Assembly (NCBI GenBank): GCA_041538025.1
Contig: JBGOEV010000035.1
Location: 1-26,148 of the forward strand
Source: Thermosaccharophagus gerlachensis
GTDB taxonomy: Bacteria; Armatimonadota; Fervidibacteria; Fervidibacterales; Thermosaccharophagaceae
Length of the DNA: 26,148 nt
Direction of reading: 5' to 3'
The notes under the pieces: generated by a model
Told to the model about the DNA's origin: nothing
Database searches by the model: none
The model's input: the letters and a program-made list of their open reading frames with translations, nothing else
Shown here: positions 16,070-24,800 of the stretch, piece by piece
Layout of the letters: each line of letters begins with the position of its first letter
How positions within the stretch are numbered: the stretch's first letter is position 1
Translations under genes and position numbers: made by a program

Positions 16070-16177
16070 GGCGCGCTTGATCGGCGATAAACCAAATAGG
16101 ACTGAATGCCTACAACAAGCCAACCTACAAGGAAGCATGCCACAGCCTAAAATAGCCCTTCGCCGATGTCGCGCGCC
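16070..16177. repeat. 108-bp inverted-repeat element in a convergent gap
   Basis: Two 18-base arms (16070-16087 and 16160-16177) face each other around a 72-base centre. Each arm has a perfect 7-base outer part (GGCGCGC against GCGCGCC), four bases of mostly mismatch (TTGA against TGTC), and a perfect 7-base inner part (TCGGCGA against TCGCCGA). The centre holds a smaller TAGG/CCTA dyad (16097-16112) and a CCTACAA direct repeat. It sits between the 3' ends of rubrerythrin and GH51. It may be a structured RNA, a two-way 3'-end element or a small MITE-like unit; no target-site duplication is obvious and no known RNA family was recognised. Confidence 0.65.
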
Positions 16178-16267
16178 AATCGCATTGTTTTGTCACTCTG
16201 AGCTTAATGCTGTGGGCTTAAAGCAAATGCTTAAGTGCGGTTTCATGCACTGGCTTTTGATCTTTGT

Positions 16268-18661
16268 TCACTCTTCTACCTGTAGCCTTATCACAGTCAA
16301 CGAGTATGGTGCGAATGTGTGATATAGTGGATTTGCTACATTTGTAAGTTCGCTCTCAACCGGTGCTATACGCCGTGGTTGTGAAAATGAGTTTTCCTCA
16401 TCTGGGCTATTACCAGTCAGCGTGATCACCTTTGCTGTCCTCCTGAGCCGTTTTACACCGTTGAGCGTGATTAAGACCCTTAGCCGTCTATCACTTACGT
16501 TCACGACTTTGATTATGACTTCGTTGGTTGCTTTAACCATTGTCGCCGAAGCGTGCAATGGCATAAGCCCTTTGTCTTCAACATCGTGTATGAGCTTTCC
16601 ATCCAAGTAGCATCTTATGCGGTTGCCCTTGACCTCAACCTGTATGTCATACCATTTACCAATCTCAACGCTACCTTGGACTCTATCTCCGACAATGGTT
16701 TTGCTTCCTCCAAGGCATCTTTCAATTGCGTGCCATCTGTTTCCCCACCCTCCTATGTTCCACCAATACCAGTTGCTGTCATCACGGACACGAAACATTA
16801 TGAGGAAGCCTTCATCACCTGCTATCTTTCTTGCCTTGAGCTTTATCGTGTAATCGGTCCACTTTGCATCTCCACCTATTATCCGCATGTCCTCACCAGT
16901 CGCCAATTGTTTAACGGCTTCGCCTTCAACCCTCCAATCACCACGAAAGACCCTCCAACCTTTCAAACCAGCTTTAGCGAAGTCGGCATCAAATATAATC
17001 TCCTCGTCTCGTATAACCTTCAGCTCCTTGAACTCTGCCTGTGTTCTCCAAGTGCCCAAACCTATTGCGCCATGCGTGAGCAAAAGCAACTGCTGTTTTG
17101 CTTCAACTACCGCTGGCAGTGCAATGTCACCTCTGTTTTGGCTGAACAGCATTTGCACATAGTATGATGGGGTGCCATAAACATTGCAGTTATCAAAGCA
17201 GATCAGATTTGGGTTCCAACTCCTATGGTTGATGTTCACAAAGAGAGGTGCATATGCAGCCATTATGATGATATCGCTGTTTCTCTCAATACCAGTCATG
17301 AATGCAGCCTCAGCTATCGCAGCCCTCAAGTTGCCAGTCCCACATTGCCTTGTAACAGCATACTCACCAACGAATATCTTTGGTCCGTTGCGGTCATACG
17401 AATCATAGCGAGTCGAGTTTGCGATGAACCACTCTGGCGAATTGTAGAAGTGCTCATCAACAATCTCCACTGGTGCACTCCTGACTGGCACATTCGCGAT
17501 GATTTGCATTTGCGGGTAGCGTTCCTTAATTGCCTTGTAGAACATAGCATATCTTTCCTCATATGCGCGCCCACTGTTTTCGTTTCCTATCTCAACGAAG
17601 CGCAAGTTAAAAGGTTGCGGATGACCGTTCCTTGCGCGCAGTGCGCCCCACTTGCTTGTAACAGGTCCTACTGCATACTCAATTGCAGAGAGAGCATCTT
17701 CAATCCATTCATCCATCTTCTCCATCGGTGCAACTTCCTTGTGCGCCATCCCACAATTGACAACCAAAACAGGTTCAGCACCTAAAGCTTCACACATCAT
17801 CAGGTATTCGTGCAAGCCAAGCCCTTCGGTTGAGTAATAACCCCAAATGCACCACCTTGTTTTTCTTTCAGCTATATCACCGAGCGTATTTCGCCATCGT
17901 AATGCGTCCTTGAGCGTATCGCCCTCAACGAAGCAACCACCAGGGAAGCGCACGAATGATGGCTTTAGCTCCTCAAGCATCCTCATCAAATCTGGACGCA
18001 GGTTCAAGCCCTTCCAACGCTCATCTGGCATTAAAGAAACCATGTCAAGCCACACAGTTCCAACACCATCAACTGATATGACAAGGCGAGCTGCTGTATC
18101 GGAGGCGTTTGGGATAAGCTTTGTTTCAAACTTCCTCCACCACTCGTTCAGTCCATCAACTTTCGCTGTGGCATAAACAAAGCCACTTGGGTGCTCAAGC
18201 GTGATTACCAATGCACCTTTGAACTCTTTGCTACATCTTGCATATAGAGACAACACATAGGTTTTGCCCTTGGTGATGTTCATTCCCCAGTAGCCATAGT
18301 TCGCAACGCCAATTCTGCCTTCAGCGATCCTCCGCACATCAATTCGTAGCGAGCGTTTGTTGTTTTCGTTCAGCGGTGAACTTTCGTCTATTGCCATTTC
18401 GCCTTCGGCATCACCTTCCCTGATCAACTCCCAAAAGGTAGCTCTATCAGCGTCTTCAAAAGAGCGGTTACGCACCATCTCGGCGTATATTCCACCATCG
18501 CCAGCATGGTTTATCTCTTCAAAGAAGATGCCCCAAAGCGTCTTGCTGACTTCGTGCAGTGGCTTCTTTACGTCAATGGTTATATGTCCGTCTGCTACAA
18601 CACAAAGAGCGCAAGATAAAAAAGGCACCACAAGACCACAAGTCAAAGACATGGCATCCAT
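16268..18661 (-). CDS. Secreted GH51 alpha-L-arabinofuranosidase with inserted beta-sandwich domain
   Basis: The 797-residue protein releases terminal arabinofuranosyl groups from arabinan/arabinoxylan-type polysaccharides, judged by family. After a signal peptide (to ~residue 23) comes the GH51 start ITIDVKKPLHEVSKTLWGIFFEEINHAGDGGIYAEMVRNRSFED. A CBM4/9-like sandwich covers ~65-205, then the (beta/alpha)8 barrel (FVRFPGGCFVEGD, RFVEIGNENSGRAYEERY with acid/base E361, KIFVGEYAVTRQ with nucleophile E433, FVNINHRSWNPNLI). The C-terminal sandwich is interrupted at ~540-690 by a LamG/ConA-like domain (FDADFAKAGLKGWRVFRGDWRV..., WYDIQVEVKGNRIRCYLDGKLIHDV) and resumes with EVIIKVVNVS...YSLTVIRLQ. 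ATG 18661 has GGAGGAGG just upstream; ATG 18652 is the alternative. It is preceded by a 25-base palindrome and, 69 bp upstream, by the xylose-isomerase-like gene on the same strand. Confidence 0.92.
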   Translation of the reverse strand: MDAMSLTCGLVVPFLSCALCVVADGHITIDVKKPLHEVSKTLWGIFFEEINHAGDGGIYAEMVRNRSFEDADRATFWELIREGDAEGEMAIDESSPLNENNKRSLRIDVRRIAEGRIGVANYGYWGMNITKGKTYVLSLYARCSKEFKGALVITLEHPSGFVYATAKVDGLNEWWRKFETKLIPNASDTAARLVISVDGVGTVWLDMVSLMPDERWKGLNLRPDLMRMLEELKPSFVRFPGGCFVEGDTLKDALRWRNTLGDIAERKTRWCIWGYYSTEGLGLHEYLMMCEALGAEPVLVVNCGMAHKEVAPMEKMDEWIEDALSAIEYAVGPVTSKWGALRARNGHPQPFNLRFVEIGNENSGRAYEERYAMFYKAIKERYPQMQIIANVPVRSAPVEIVDEHFYNSPEWFIANSTRYDSYDRNGPKIFVGEYAVTRQCGTGNLRAAIAEAAFMTGIERNSDIIIMAAYAPLFVNINHRSWNPNLICFDNCNVYGTPSYYVQMLFSQNRGDIALPAVVEAKQQLLLLTHGAIGLGTWRTQAEFKELKVIRDEEIIFDADFAKAGLKGWRVFRGDWRVEGEAVKQLATGEDMRIIGGDAKWTDYTIKLKARKIAGDEGFLIMFRVRDDSNWYWWNIGGWGNRWHAIERCLGGSKTIVGDRVQGSVEIGKWYDIQVEVKGNRIRCYLDGKLIHDVEDKGLMPLHASATMVKATNEVIIKVVNVSDRRLRVLITLNGVKRLRRTAKVITLTGNSPDEENSFSQPRRIAPVESELTNVANPLYHTFAPYSLTVIRLQVEE

Positions 18662-18668
18662 GCCTCCT

Positions 18669-18693
18669 CCAGTAAAGGGCTGCCCTTAACTGG
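18669..18693. promoter_or_regulatory. 25-base palindrome directly before the GH51 Shine-Dalgarno
   Basis: On the minus strand the left arm CCAGTTAAGGGC and right arm GCCCTTTACTGG surround one central A; 11 of 12 arm positions pair. The right arm abuts the AGGAGG of GH51. It could be a repressor operator for an arabinose/xylose-type regulator, or an RNA hairpin that limits ribosome access to GH51 within the transcript from the upstream gene. It has no following T-run, so a terminator is unlikely. Confidence 0.6.
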
Positions 18694-18730
18694 CTTCCAT
18701 CACAAGCTAACATGCGTGTGCATCAATTAC

Positions 18731-19879
18731 CTAAGCTATGTCTTCAAGAGGTGGTAGCTTCTCTGGGTGAAGTGCCCTCATCCTGATAAGGTAGGCTTCA
18801 AGCCATCCCCTTGCCTTCTCTGGGTTGTTCATAACCCAGACGATGCGCTCATGGTCAAGGCTGTTTATTCTATCGTTTGCAGCCCTCAATGCATCCATGC
18901 AATTTTTCAATGCTCTTTCAACTGGCATCCTCTCTGGGTTTATGTCTATGCCGAAGTAGCCAGTGTAGCCATACATCTTGAGCACATAGAGTGCTGCCTC
19001 AGTTTGCTCTGGCATTACAACACCGACATTTAGGTCTTGGTCATAATTCCCAAGCGGTTGGCTGTTCCAGTGTGTATGTGCGAGCCTCCCTTCACGCATT
19101 ATCCTCGCAAGAGCGTATGGCAGATCCTCAAACCCCATAAGGACATGCCCAACCTCTGGGTTGAGCGCAACGAGGGCGTGCCCTTCTTCCAGCAGTTTCC
19201 TATTCTCCTCGTTTTTGAGGCGCTGTTCAACTTGCTCAGCCATGAGTATGCCGTCAGCCGTGTTGCGGTAGATGTTATTCCCTCTTGGCTCATATGGCTT
19301 TGGCTCAAGCGCAACTCGGACACCGGGGACTGCGTCCATAGCTTCTGCGAGAGCTTCTTCAAACCTATCCCACATGCCATAGAAGTCAAGCCCAAACGGG
19401 TTTTCATATCCATCAATGCCTGGCCAAACAATAGCGAAGTCACAATCAAGCTCTTTGTTTATCTCAAGCGTGCGTATCGTTCTCTCTATTGCTTTCTTAC
19501 GCACATGTGGTATGGGGGACGATAGAGAGCCAAATTCAAATGTAGGTTCGTAGAACAAGTTCGGCACAACAGTTAGCACCCTTATCCCCGTATCTTTTGA
19601 GAATTGCTTCCACAGGTCAAGGTTCTCTTCGCTTATTTCATTTGGGTAATGTGCCTCAAGAGCCTTCAAGCCGTAGTCTGCCAACTTTGCAGCTATCTCC
19701 AAACGCCTCGGTATATCAAGTTGCTCTCCGTAAGGGGCATGGAACCTTGAGGCAGCAGGTGAAAAATACCATATGCCAGCTGAGAACTTCAAATCAAGTT
19801 CAAAAGTCTTGAGGTGCTGAATGAGCTCCTCGGGTGTGCGTCTCACCTTCTGTGGTCGCAGATCCACCATTGGCATCAT
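18731..19879 (-). CDS. Xylose-isomerase-type TIM-barrel sugar isomerase/epimerase
   Basis: The 382-residue protein has no signal peptide and so is likely cytoplasmic. It belongs to the xylose isomerase-like TIM-barrel superfamily: SAGIWYFSPAASRFHAPYGE, AIVWPGIDGYENPFGLDF, VRVALEPKPYEPRGNN (metal-ligand E), LNPEVGHVLMGFEDLPYALA, GRLAHTHWNSQPLGNYDQDLNVG (H and D ligands) and YTGYFGIDINPER (D ligand). The glutamate/aspartate/histidine set needed for two divalent metals seems complete. Sequence is distant from classical XylA (no GSIDANRGD motif), so it may act on another aldose such as rhamnose or arabinose. The frame opens at a TTG (19891), but that codon is part of a GGAGGTGGT Shine-Dalgarno, so ATG 19879 (or 19876) is the start. 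It is followed by GH51, fitting a pathway from released pentose to ketose. Confidence 0.82.
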   Translation of the reverse strand: MMPMVDLRPQKVRRTPEELIQHLKTFELDLKFSAGIWYFSPAASRFHAPYGEQLDIPRRLEIAAKLADYGLKALEAHYPNEISEENLDLWKQFSKDTGIRVLTVVPNLFYEPTFEFGSLSSPIPHVRKKAIERTIRTLEINKELDCDFAIVWPGIDGYENPFGLDFYGMWDRFEEALAEAMDAVPGVRVALEPKPYEPRGNNIYRNTADGILMAEQVEQRLKNEENRKLLEEGHALVALNPEVGHVLMGFEDLPYALARIMREGRLAHTHWNSQPLGNYDQDLNVGVVMPEQTEAALYVLKMYGYTGYFGIDINPERMPVERALKNCMDALRAANDRINSLDHERIVWVMNNPEKARGWLEAYLIRMRALHPEKLPPLEDIA

Positions 19880-19936
19880 GACCACCTCCAAGTTTTTGTT
19901 CTGTGTGCCTTAACACCTCACCATCCTCACGCCACG

Positions 19937-19945
19937 ATTATAGCA
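19937..19945 (-). promoter_or_regulatory. Extended -10 promoter for the isomerase-GH51 pair
   Basis: The minus strand reads TGCTATAAT, a perfect -10 hexamer with the extended TGn element, 58 bases before ATG 19879. The -35 at 17-base spacing (AGCTTT, 19965-19960) is poor, which is common when the extended -10 is present. It lies in the gap after the 501-residue protein gene, so the isomerase and GH51 can be transcribed independently of it. Confidence 0.6.
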
Positions 19946-20004
19946 CACGATGACAATCAAAAGCTATGAAACGAATTGCAAGCCCCTCCTTTCACTTGCG
20001 TGAT

Positions 20005-21504
20005 TTACTGTGAAACCTTTTGCAGATACGAAAGGAATTCAACCTCGCTTGCCAGCTTCAACGGTGTCAAAACTGCCTTACCATCTTTTAACACTGCCCT
20101 GTATGTTGCTCCACTACCTTCAGCATGGATTTCCACTTCTCCAAGCCCCGGCACAGAGACACGAACCTGCCTATCCTTCCCATCAGCAGCCCATGCCGTT
20201 ATGAGCCATTCATTCCTCTTTTTGTGCTTTCGTGCAAGGACGCGTGCGTTGCTATCGCCAGTCGGCAGTTCATATGCTGGTGAGTCTTTTGACCACCTAT
20301 GGCGCATTGGTCCCGGTATGAGCTCGCCATCCCTAAGAAATTCCTCAAGGTGGGAGAAAAGAGCGTGAGCATGTGAGAGAACCATCATTTGAAGAAGCCA
20401 GTGTGGTGGCTTTTCTCCCACATCACCACCAAACCCTCCCTTCGGGTAAGCAAAATAGCCAGCTACACCACCAACCATCCCTGCTGTGTAGAGGCACTTA
20501 AGGAAGCCCATATAAAGCCTCAAATCAGCGAATGCTTCCGCACCTAATTTCTCTCTTTCCCAACCCGCATTTACCCAGTTGTATGAGAGCGCATCACCGT
20601 ATTGAAGTTGCTGTGCGACTGCGTTCAGAACCTGAGTGAGCATATCATCATCCCCTGTGAAGCCTGAGTTGAAATGTCTGTAGTATATTGAGATGCTCGG
20701 CAAATCTGAGGCTTTACGAATGAACTTGTAATCATAATCCCAATGCCACCAAGTTGGATAACGATTCCTATGCGTTCCACCAGTGTGATAATAGATGTAG
20801 AGCGCTTCTGGGAAGGCTTTTCTGATGACATTTGCGACGGCGATTTCCTGCTTGGCTTTCCTCTCCGAGATATACTCAAACCAACTGCGCTCACCCTTAG
20901 CTTTGATAACCCTTGGGTCCATCTGCCAATACTTTCCACCAAATCCGTAGACAGTGAGAGCGTATTCGCCACCGTTCAGGATTACAGAAATTTTTGCCCT
21001 TTTACTCACCTCAATGAGTGGCTTCAAAGCGATTTCGGCAGCCTTTGTGAAGACCTCAACGGGTGCTTCTGGGCTCCATAGTTTTCCAGGACCAATGAAC
21101 TTGCCTCCCTCATCACGACACCATGTCTCATCTGGCAGTGAATCAATGAAAGAGCGCTCGTAAAAAGGACGATAAAGAAGAACGAACAGCTTATACCCTT
21201 TTGACGCTGCAAGCGAACAAACCTTTGACAGAGTGCTTTGAGGGTCTTCAAGCTGCTTCACCGATGTCGGGTTGGCTTCGCCAAACTCAAGCGCATAACC
21301 CCAGTTTTCAGCCAACTCAACCCTGACTTCAAAAGGCATAGTCCATCCCCAGCGTGTTAACGGGTAAAGAGTGTGACCTTCCTTAAAAGCGGGCTTCGGC
21401 GCTTCCTTGAGGAACTGAAGGGCAGTTTTTGAACTGACGACGGTATGCAGTGACAGTAAGAGGAAGATGTGAACGAAAACCGAAAGTATTTTGCTCCACT
21501 TCAT
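20005..21504 (-). CDS. Secreted TIM-barrel glycoside-hydrolase-like protein (~500 aa), family not recognised
   Basis: After a signal peptide (MKWSKILSVFVHIFLLLSLHTVVSS) the protein reads as a (beta/alpha)8-like domain at ~30-400: PLTRWGWTMPFEVRVELAENWGYALEFGE, GYKLFVLLYRPFYERSF, KISVILNGGEYALTVYGFGG (a Glu at about residue 180), ALYIYYHTGGTHRNRYPTWWHWDYDY, and LSYNWVNAGWERE. A small all-beta C-terminal domain follows (NEWLITAWAADGKDRQVRVSVPGLGEVEIH, then ATYRAVLKDGKAVLTPLKLASEVEFL), as in many clan GH-A enzymes. The acidic residue after a beta-strand (NGGEY) is a candidate acid/base, but this is inference and I cannot name a family. ATG 21504 has AGGGGG nine bases upstream; ATG 21510 is also possible. 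It is divergent from the GH13 gene and upstream of the isomerase-GH51 pair. Confidence 0.72.
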   Translation of the reverse strand: MKWSKILSVFVHIFLLLSLHTVVSSKTALQFLKEAPKPAFKEGHTLYPLTRWGWTMPFEVRVELAENWGYALEFGEANPTSVKQLEDPQSTLSKVCSLAASKGYKLFVLLYRPFYERSFIDSLPDETWCRDEGGKFIGPGKLWSPEAPVEVFTKAAEIALKPLIEVSKRAKISVILNGGEYALTVYGFGGKYWQMDPRVIKAKGERSWFEYISERKAKQEIAVANVIRKAFPEALYIYYHTGGTHRNRYPTWWHWDYDYKFIRKASDLPSISIYYRHFNSGFTGDDDMLTQVLNAVAQQLQYGDALSYNWVNAGWEREKLGAEAFADLRLYMGFLKCLYTAGMVGGVAGYFAYPKGGFGGDVGEKPPHWLLQMMVLSHAHALFSHLEEFLRDGELIPGPMRHRWSKDSPAYELPTGDSNARVLARKHKKRNEWLITAWAADGKDRQVRVSVPGLGEVEIHAEGSGATYRAVLKDGKAVLTPLKLASEVEFLSYLQKVSQ

Positions 21505-21510
21505 CCGCAT

Positions 21511-21831
21511 CCACCCCCTTCGGTTTCAAGCCATGCTACATGTGATACGCCTGTTGCAAGGTAAGCAACTACAAAGCGGTTAAGCCTTCATGCCAATGTC
21601 ACCAACCCAACTAAATTATGTCTTGCTCCTTTGACTTTATCAACAATGCCTCCCCTCAAACTAATGCCTCCGTTTTTTCTTAGCTGCTTCATCCAATAAT
21701 TTTCAACTCCGCTTTCAAGCTCATGCTATGTCCCACCTACTCCTGCATGCCAGCCTTTCGTGGCTAAGAGGATCAGGGTCAGCATCAGTATCCAGCTGGT
21801 GCATGTGACATAATAGGCAATAGGCAGTTAG
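21511..21831. other. Divergent gap between the 501-aa protein and GH13 genes, no gene seen
   Basis: This 321-base stretch holds no convincing gene or RNA. The minus strand has a 34-codon frame (21692-21588, MKQLRKNGG...) without a proper Shine-Dalgarno and two copies of GGAGGCATT about a dozen bases apart. A 5-base hairpin (GTTGC/GCAAC) lies near 21552-21568. A possible plus-strand promoter at 21806-21814 is listed apart. The A/T-rich middle could hold promoters for both flanking genes, none of them clear. Confidence 0.5.
21806..21814 (+). promoter_or_regulatory. Possible extended -10 for the GH13 gene (near-leaderless)
   Basis: TGACATAAT matches the TGn extension plus a five-of-six -10 hexamer (CATAAT). 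Initiation ~7 bases downstream would leave a leader of only about ten bases before ATG 21832, in keeping with the lack of a Shine-Dalgarno there. No -35 match was found. Confidence 0.3.
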
Positions 21832-24800
21832 ATGATTAAAAGTGGTGATGTTGATGGGGTAGTAGGCGCACTCATTATTTTGGCTATAACTTGCGCTGTT
21901 TGCTTTGCAGTGCAAGAAGCTCAAACGGTTCAATGGGGAAGTTGGCGCTTAACCTTTGATTCTCAAACGGGGGATTTGTTGAGTTTGGTTTGGAACGGTC
22001 AAACTATCGCTCAAGCGCCACCATCAGGGAGTTTGGCTTCCTTAGATATTGCTGTTGGCGAAAGGCTGGAAAAACGGCGCTGGCTTATTGAGCGGAGTTT
22101 GAGCCGTTCAAGGTTAGTTGAACGGCACTTTGAGGCGCGAAGTGGGCTCCTGACTTTGACTCGCGAAGTTTCCGCCAACGGTGGTCGCTGGCAATTGCAG
22201 GAACAAGTTCAATTTGGTGCTTTTGGCAATCCAAACCGTATTGCACGCTCAGTTCGGCTGACATGGCTTGGCAGCCAACCCGCCAAGTTCTACCGAATTC
22301 GCTTCATTTTGCCCTTGCCTAAGAAGGGCACTTTCTTGTTCCCCACCAAAGATCCTTTTGATGCCACTCACTCGGGCGATTTAGCACTCTGTCCACAGAA
22401 CTACCGTGCAAGTAGCGCATGGGGTGTCGGGCAGTTCCTATTGCAGCAAAGTAAAGACTTAACCCTTTTGTTCATTAACGATGCTCGGAGAGATCCTGCA
22501 GTGACGCATCTTTGGGCAGTTGATGACGCTGTGTTCGTTATACACGAGTTTGTGGCAATGGGTTGGGCTGAGCCCAACGAGCCACAAACCGTCGGGAGTG
22601 CATTTTTAGAAGTTGTGCCTGAGCCTTTGCCGAAAGCGTTGCGGACTGCCTTCTGGCAGTGGTATGACGATGTGGGTATTAAAGTCCCTGCTGACCGACC
22701 CAAGTGGGTGAATGAAGTGGCACTCTATTCCTTCCATCCGGGCGGGACAATAGGTAGCAACTTTTTGGACTTGGGCGGATTCGCTATGGCTAAAAGGCAT
22801 CTTCTTCCCATTATTCGCTGGCTCGGGTTCAGCGCCATCTGGCTTTTGCCAATTGAAGATAGAGGCGTCTACAACCCGCGAGATTACTATCGTTTCCAAG
22901 AGGGATTGGGCACTGAAGAGGAGTATCGTCAACTCGTTGACGAAGCCCACCGATTGGGCATGAAAGTCTGGCAAGACATTGTCCCACATGGTGGCACACC
23001 AGAACATGGCAAAGTGAGAGGCAATAAACCTTGGTGGCTGGTCTTTGATGAAGATGGCAATGCCCTCAACTATTGGTGCTTTGACTTTCGTGAACCTGAT
23101 TGGCAACGCTATATCGGGCAAGTGGCGGAGCATTATGTCAAAACCTTTGGCATTGACGGTTTCCGCGTTGATGCGGTTGGTGGCAGTAGAATGATGAACT
23201 GGCGGCGTAAAGGTTTCCCACCAGCCGAAAAGGTGCCAGATAATGTCCCTGCTGACTGGTGGCAAAAGGGGTTGGCGGAAGCGGGAGGGCAAGTCCCGAT
23301 GTTGCCCTACGAACGAGGGAGTTTGACCTTGCGTGAGGGTGGTCTTCAAATGCTTCGTGTCATCCGTCAGGCTACTAAGCGCTTCAACCCTGATGGCGCT
23401 ATTTTGGGTGAAGTTGAGCCAGTGCCATACATGCAGGAAGCCGATGTCATTTACGATTTTACCCTGTGCCATCGGCATTTAATGCGTCTGAGAGAAGTTT
23501 CACCTGCGGAGTTTGTTTTTGCTTTACAGCGATACTTTGAAGAGCAAAGGTTCGCCGAACCAAAAGGAACGGTAAGGTTGCGATATGCGGAAAGCCATGA
23601 TAGCTTGCGTGCTCAATACTGGTTGGGCGTCAGCGCTGTGAGGGCGTTTATGGCTTTAACCTTCTGGGTTGAGGGCATGCCAATGCTTTACCATGAGGCA
23701 GAAATAGGACATGGCGTTTTCATTCAAAGGGCGCTTTCAATCCGCAATGCTTTGCCAGAACTGCAAACGGGAGATGCTCTCTACACCGATGCCGACCATT
23801 CTTCGCCGTTGGTGAAGACCAACCCAGACGGTATTTTCACTTGCTTGCGGACAAAGGATTACGTTCGTGCATCGGTGCCTGTCATAAACTTCAACCCAAA
23901 TCCTGTGACGGCAATAATTCACTTGCCTATTGAGCTTTTGAAGCTCAAGGAAAACGACAGGTATGCCATTTGGGAAGGGATGACGGGAGCAAAGCTGGTT
24001 GAAGGCAAGCCAAAGGAAATAGCGAAAGTAAAGCTAACGCTTTCAGGATATCAATCTGCTTTGCTGATCCTGCGCCCTGCCGAGGAAGGTTGCCCTGTCA
24101 CACAGCCCATCGTTGAACCGAAGATTGCCAGAAGACAACCGAGCTTGCCCAAGTTGAAAAAATTGGAAGACAAGTGGGAGGTGACAACCAGACATTACCG
24201 ATTGACCATTGATGCAAAGACGGGCATGATCCGTCACTTCGCCAACGCAGATGGAAAAGTTTTGATCAACGGGAGCGAGTTGGTCACCGAAGAACCTGCT
24301 ACTGTAAAACAGGTTATCGGTTCGCCAACGCAGGGGAAGGAAGAGATTATCTTTCCGATGCGCATCATTTTGTCCGACGGGACACAAGTTCAACTGACTT
24401 ACCGCTGTCTTCCGACAGAAGTCAAACTGCAAGGGGCTTTGCGGGATGAGACAACTGACACGGAACAAAGGACAAGTGGCACAGGACAGGGAGCACGAGA
24501 GTCAGGGCGCGTAGGGTTACTTTTTGCTATTACCGATGTTTATCGTTGGCAGGTCAACACTGTTGAAGGTTTGTTGGATGACTGGTTCTTTGTTCGCCAC
24601 CTTTCGGGCAAGCGTGGCACTCATGGCATCTATTGGCGACCTCAAGGAACGGAAATCCTGTGGCAATCGGAGATGACCCCACTACACCCCGACAATGCTT
24701 GGCTATGTTTTTGGCAACGAGGTGGCATTGGCTTTCGGTTGGCTTTTGATGAGCCTTTGAAGATGGGCGTTGACAATGTTTTGCTTTTAGACAAAGTTTG

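Noticed and set aside
16050..16322. 90-codon plus-strand frame after rubrerythrin
   Set aside because: No ribosome binding site or recognisable domain; it crosses the inverted-repeat element and the 3' end of GH51.
16553..17785. Long plus-strand frames (204 and 186 codons)
   Set aside because: Both are antisense to GH51, including its catalytic motifs, and show no protein-like composition.
21588..21692. 34-codon minus-strand frame (MKQLRKNGG...) linked by ATGA to an 11-codon frame
   Set aside because: No Shine-Dalgarno at usual distance and no known match; too short to support by eye, though a small leader peptide cannot be excluded.
21757..21805. tRNA-like or hairpin structure near GGATCAGGGTCAG...ATCC
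   Set aside because: No acceptor/T-arm pattern and no TTCGA motif; the dyads are only four bases long.
21721..21933. 70-codon minus-strand frame
   Set aside because: It overlaps the start and signal peptide of the GH13 gene and has no supporting signals.
22606..23478. 290-codon minus-strand frame
   Set aside because: It is antisense to the GH13 catalytic barrel, which carries all four conserved regions on plus.
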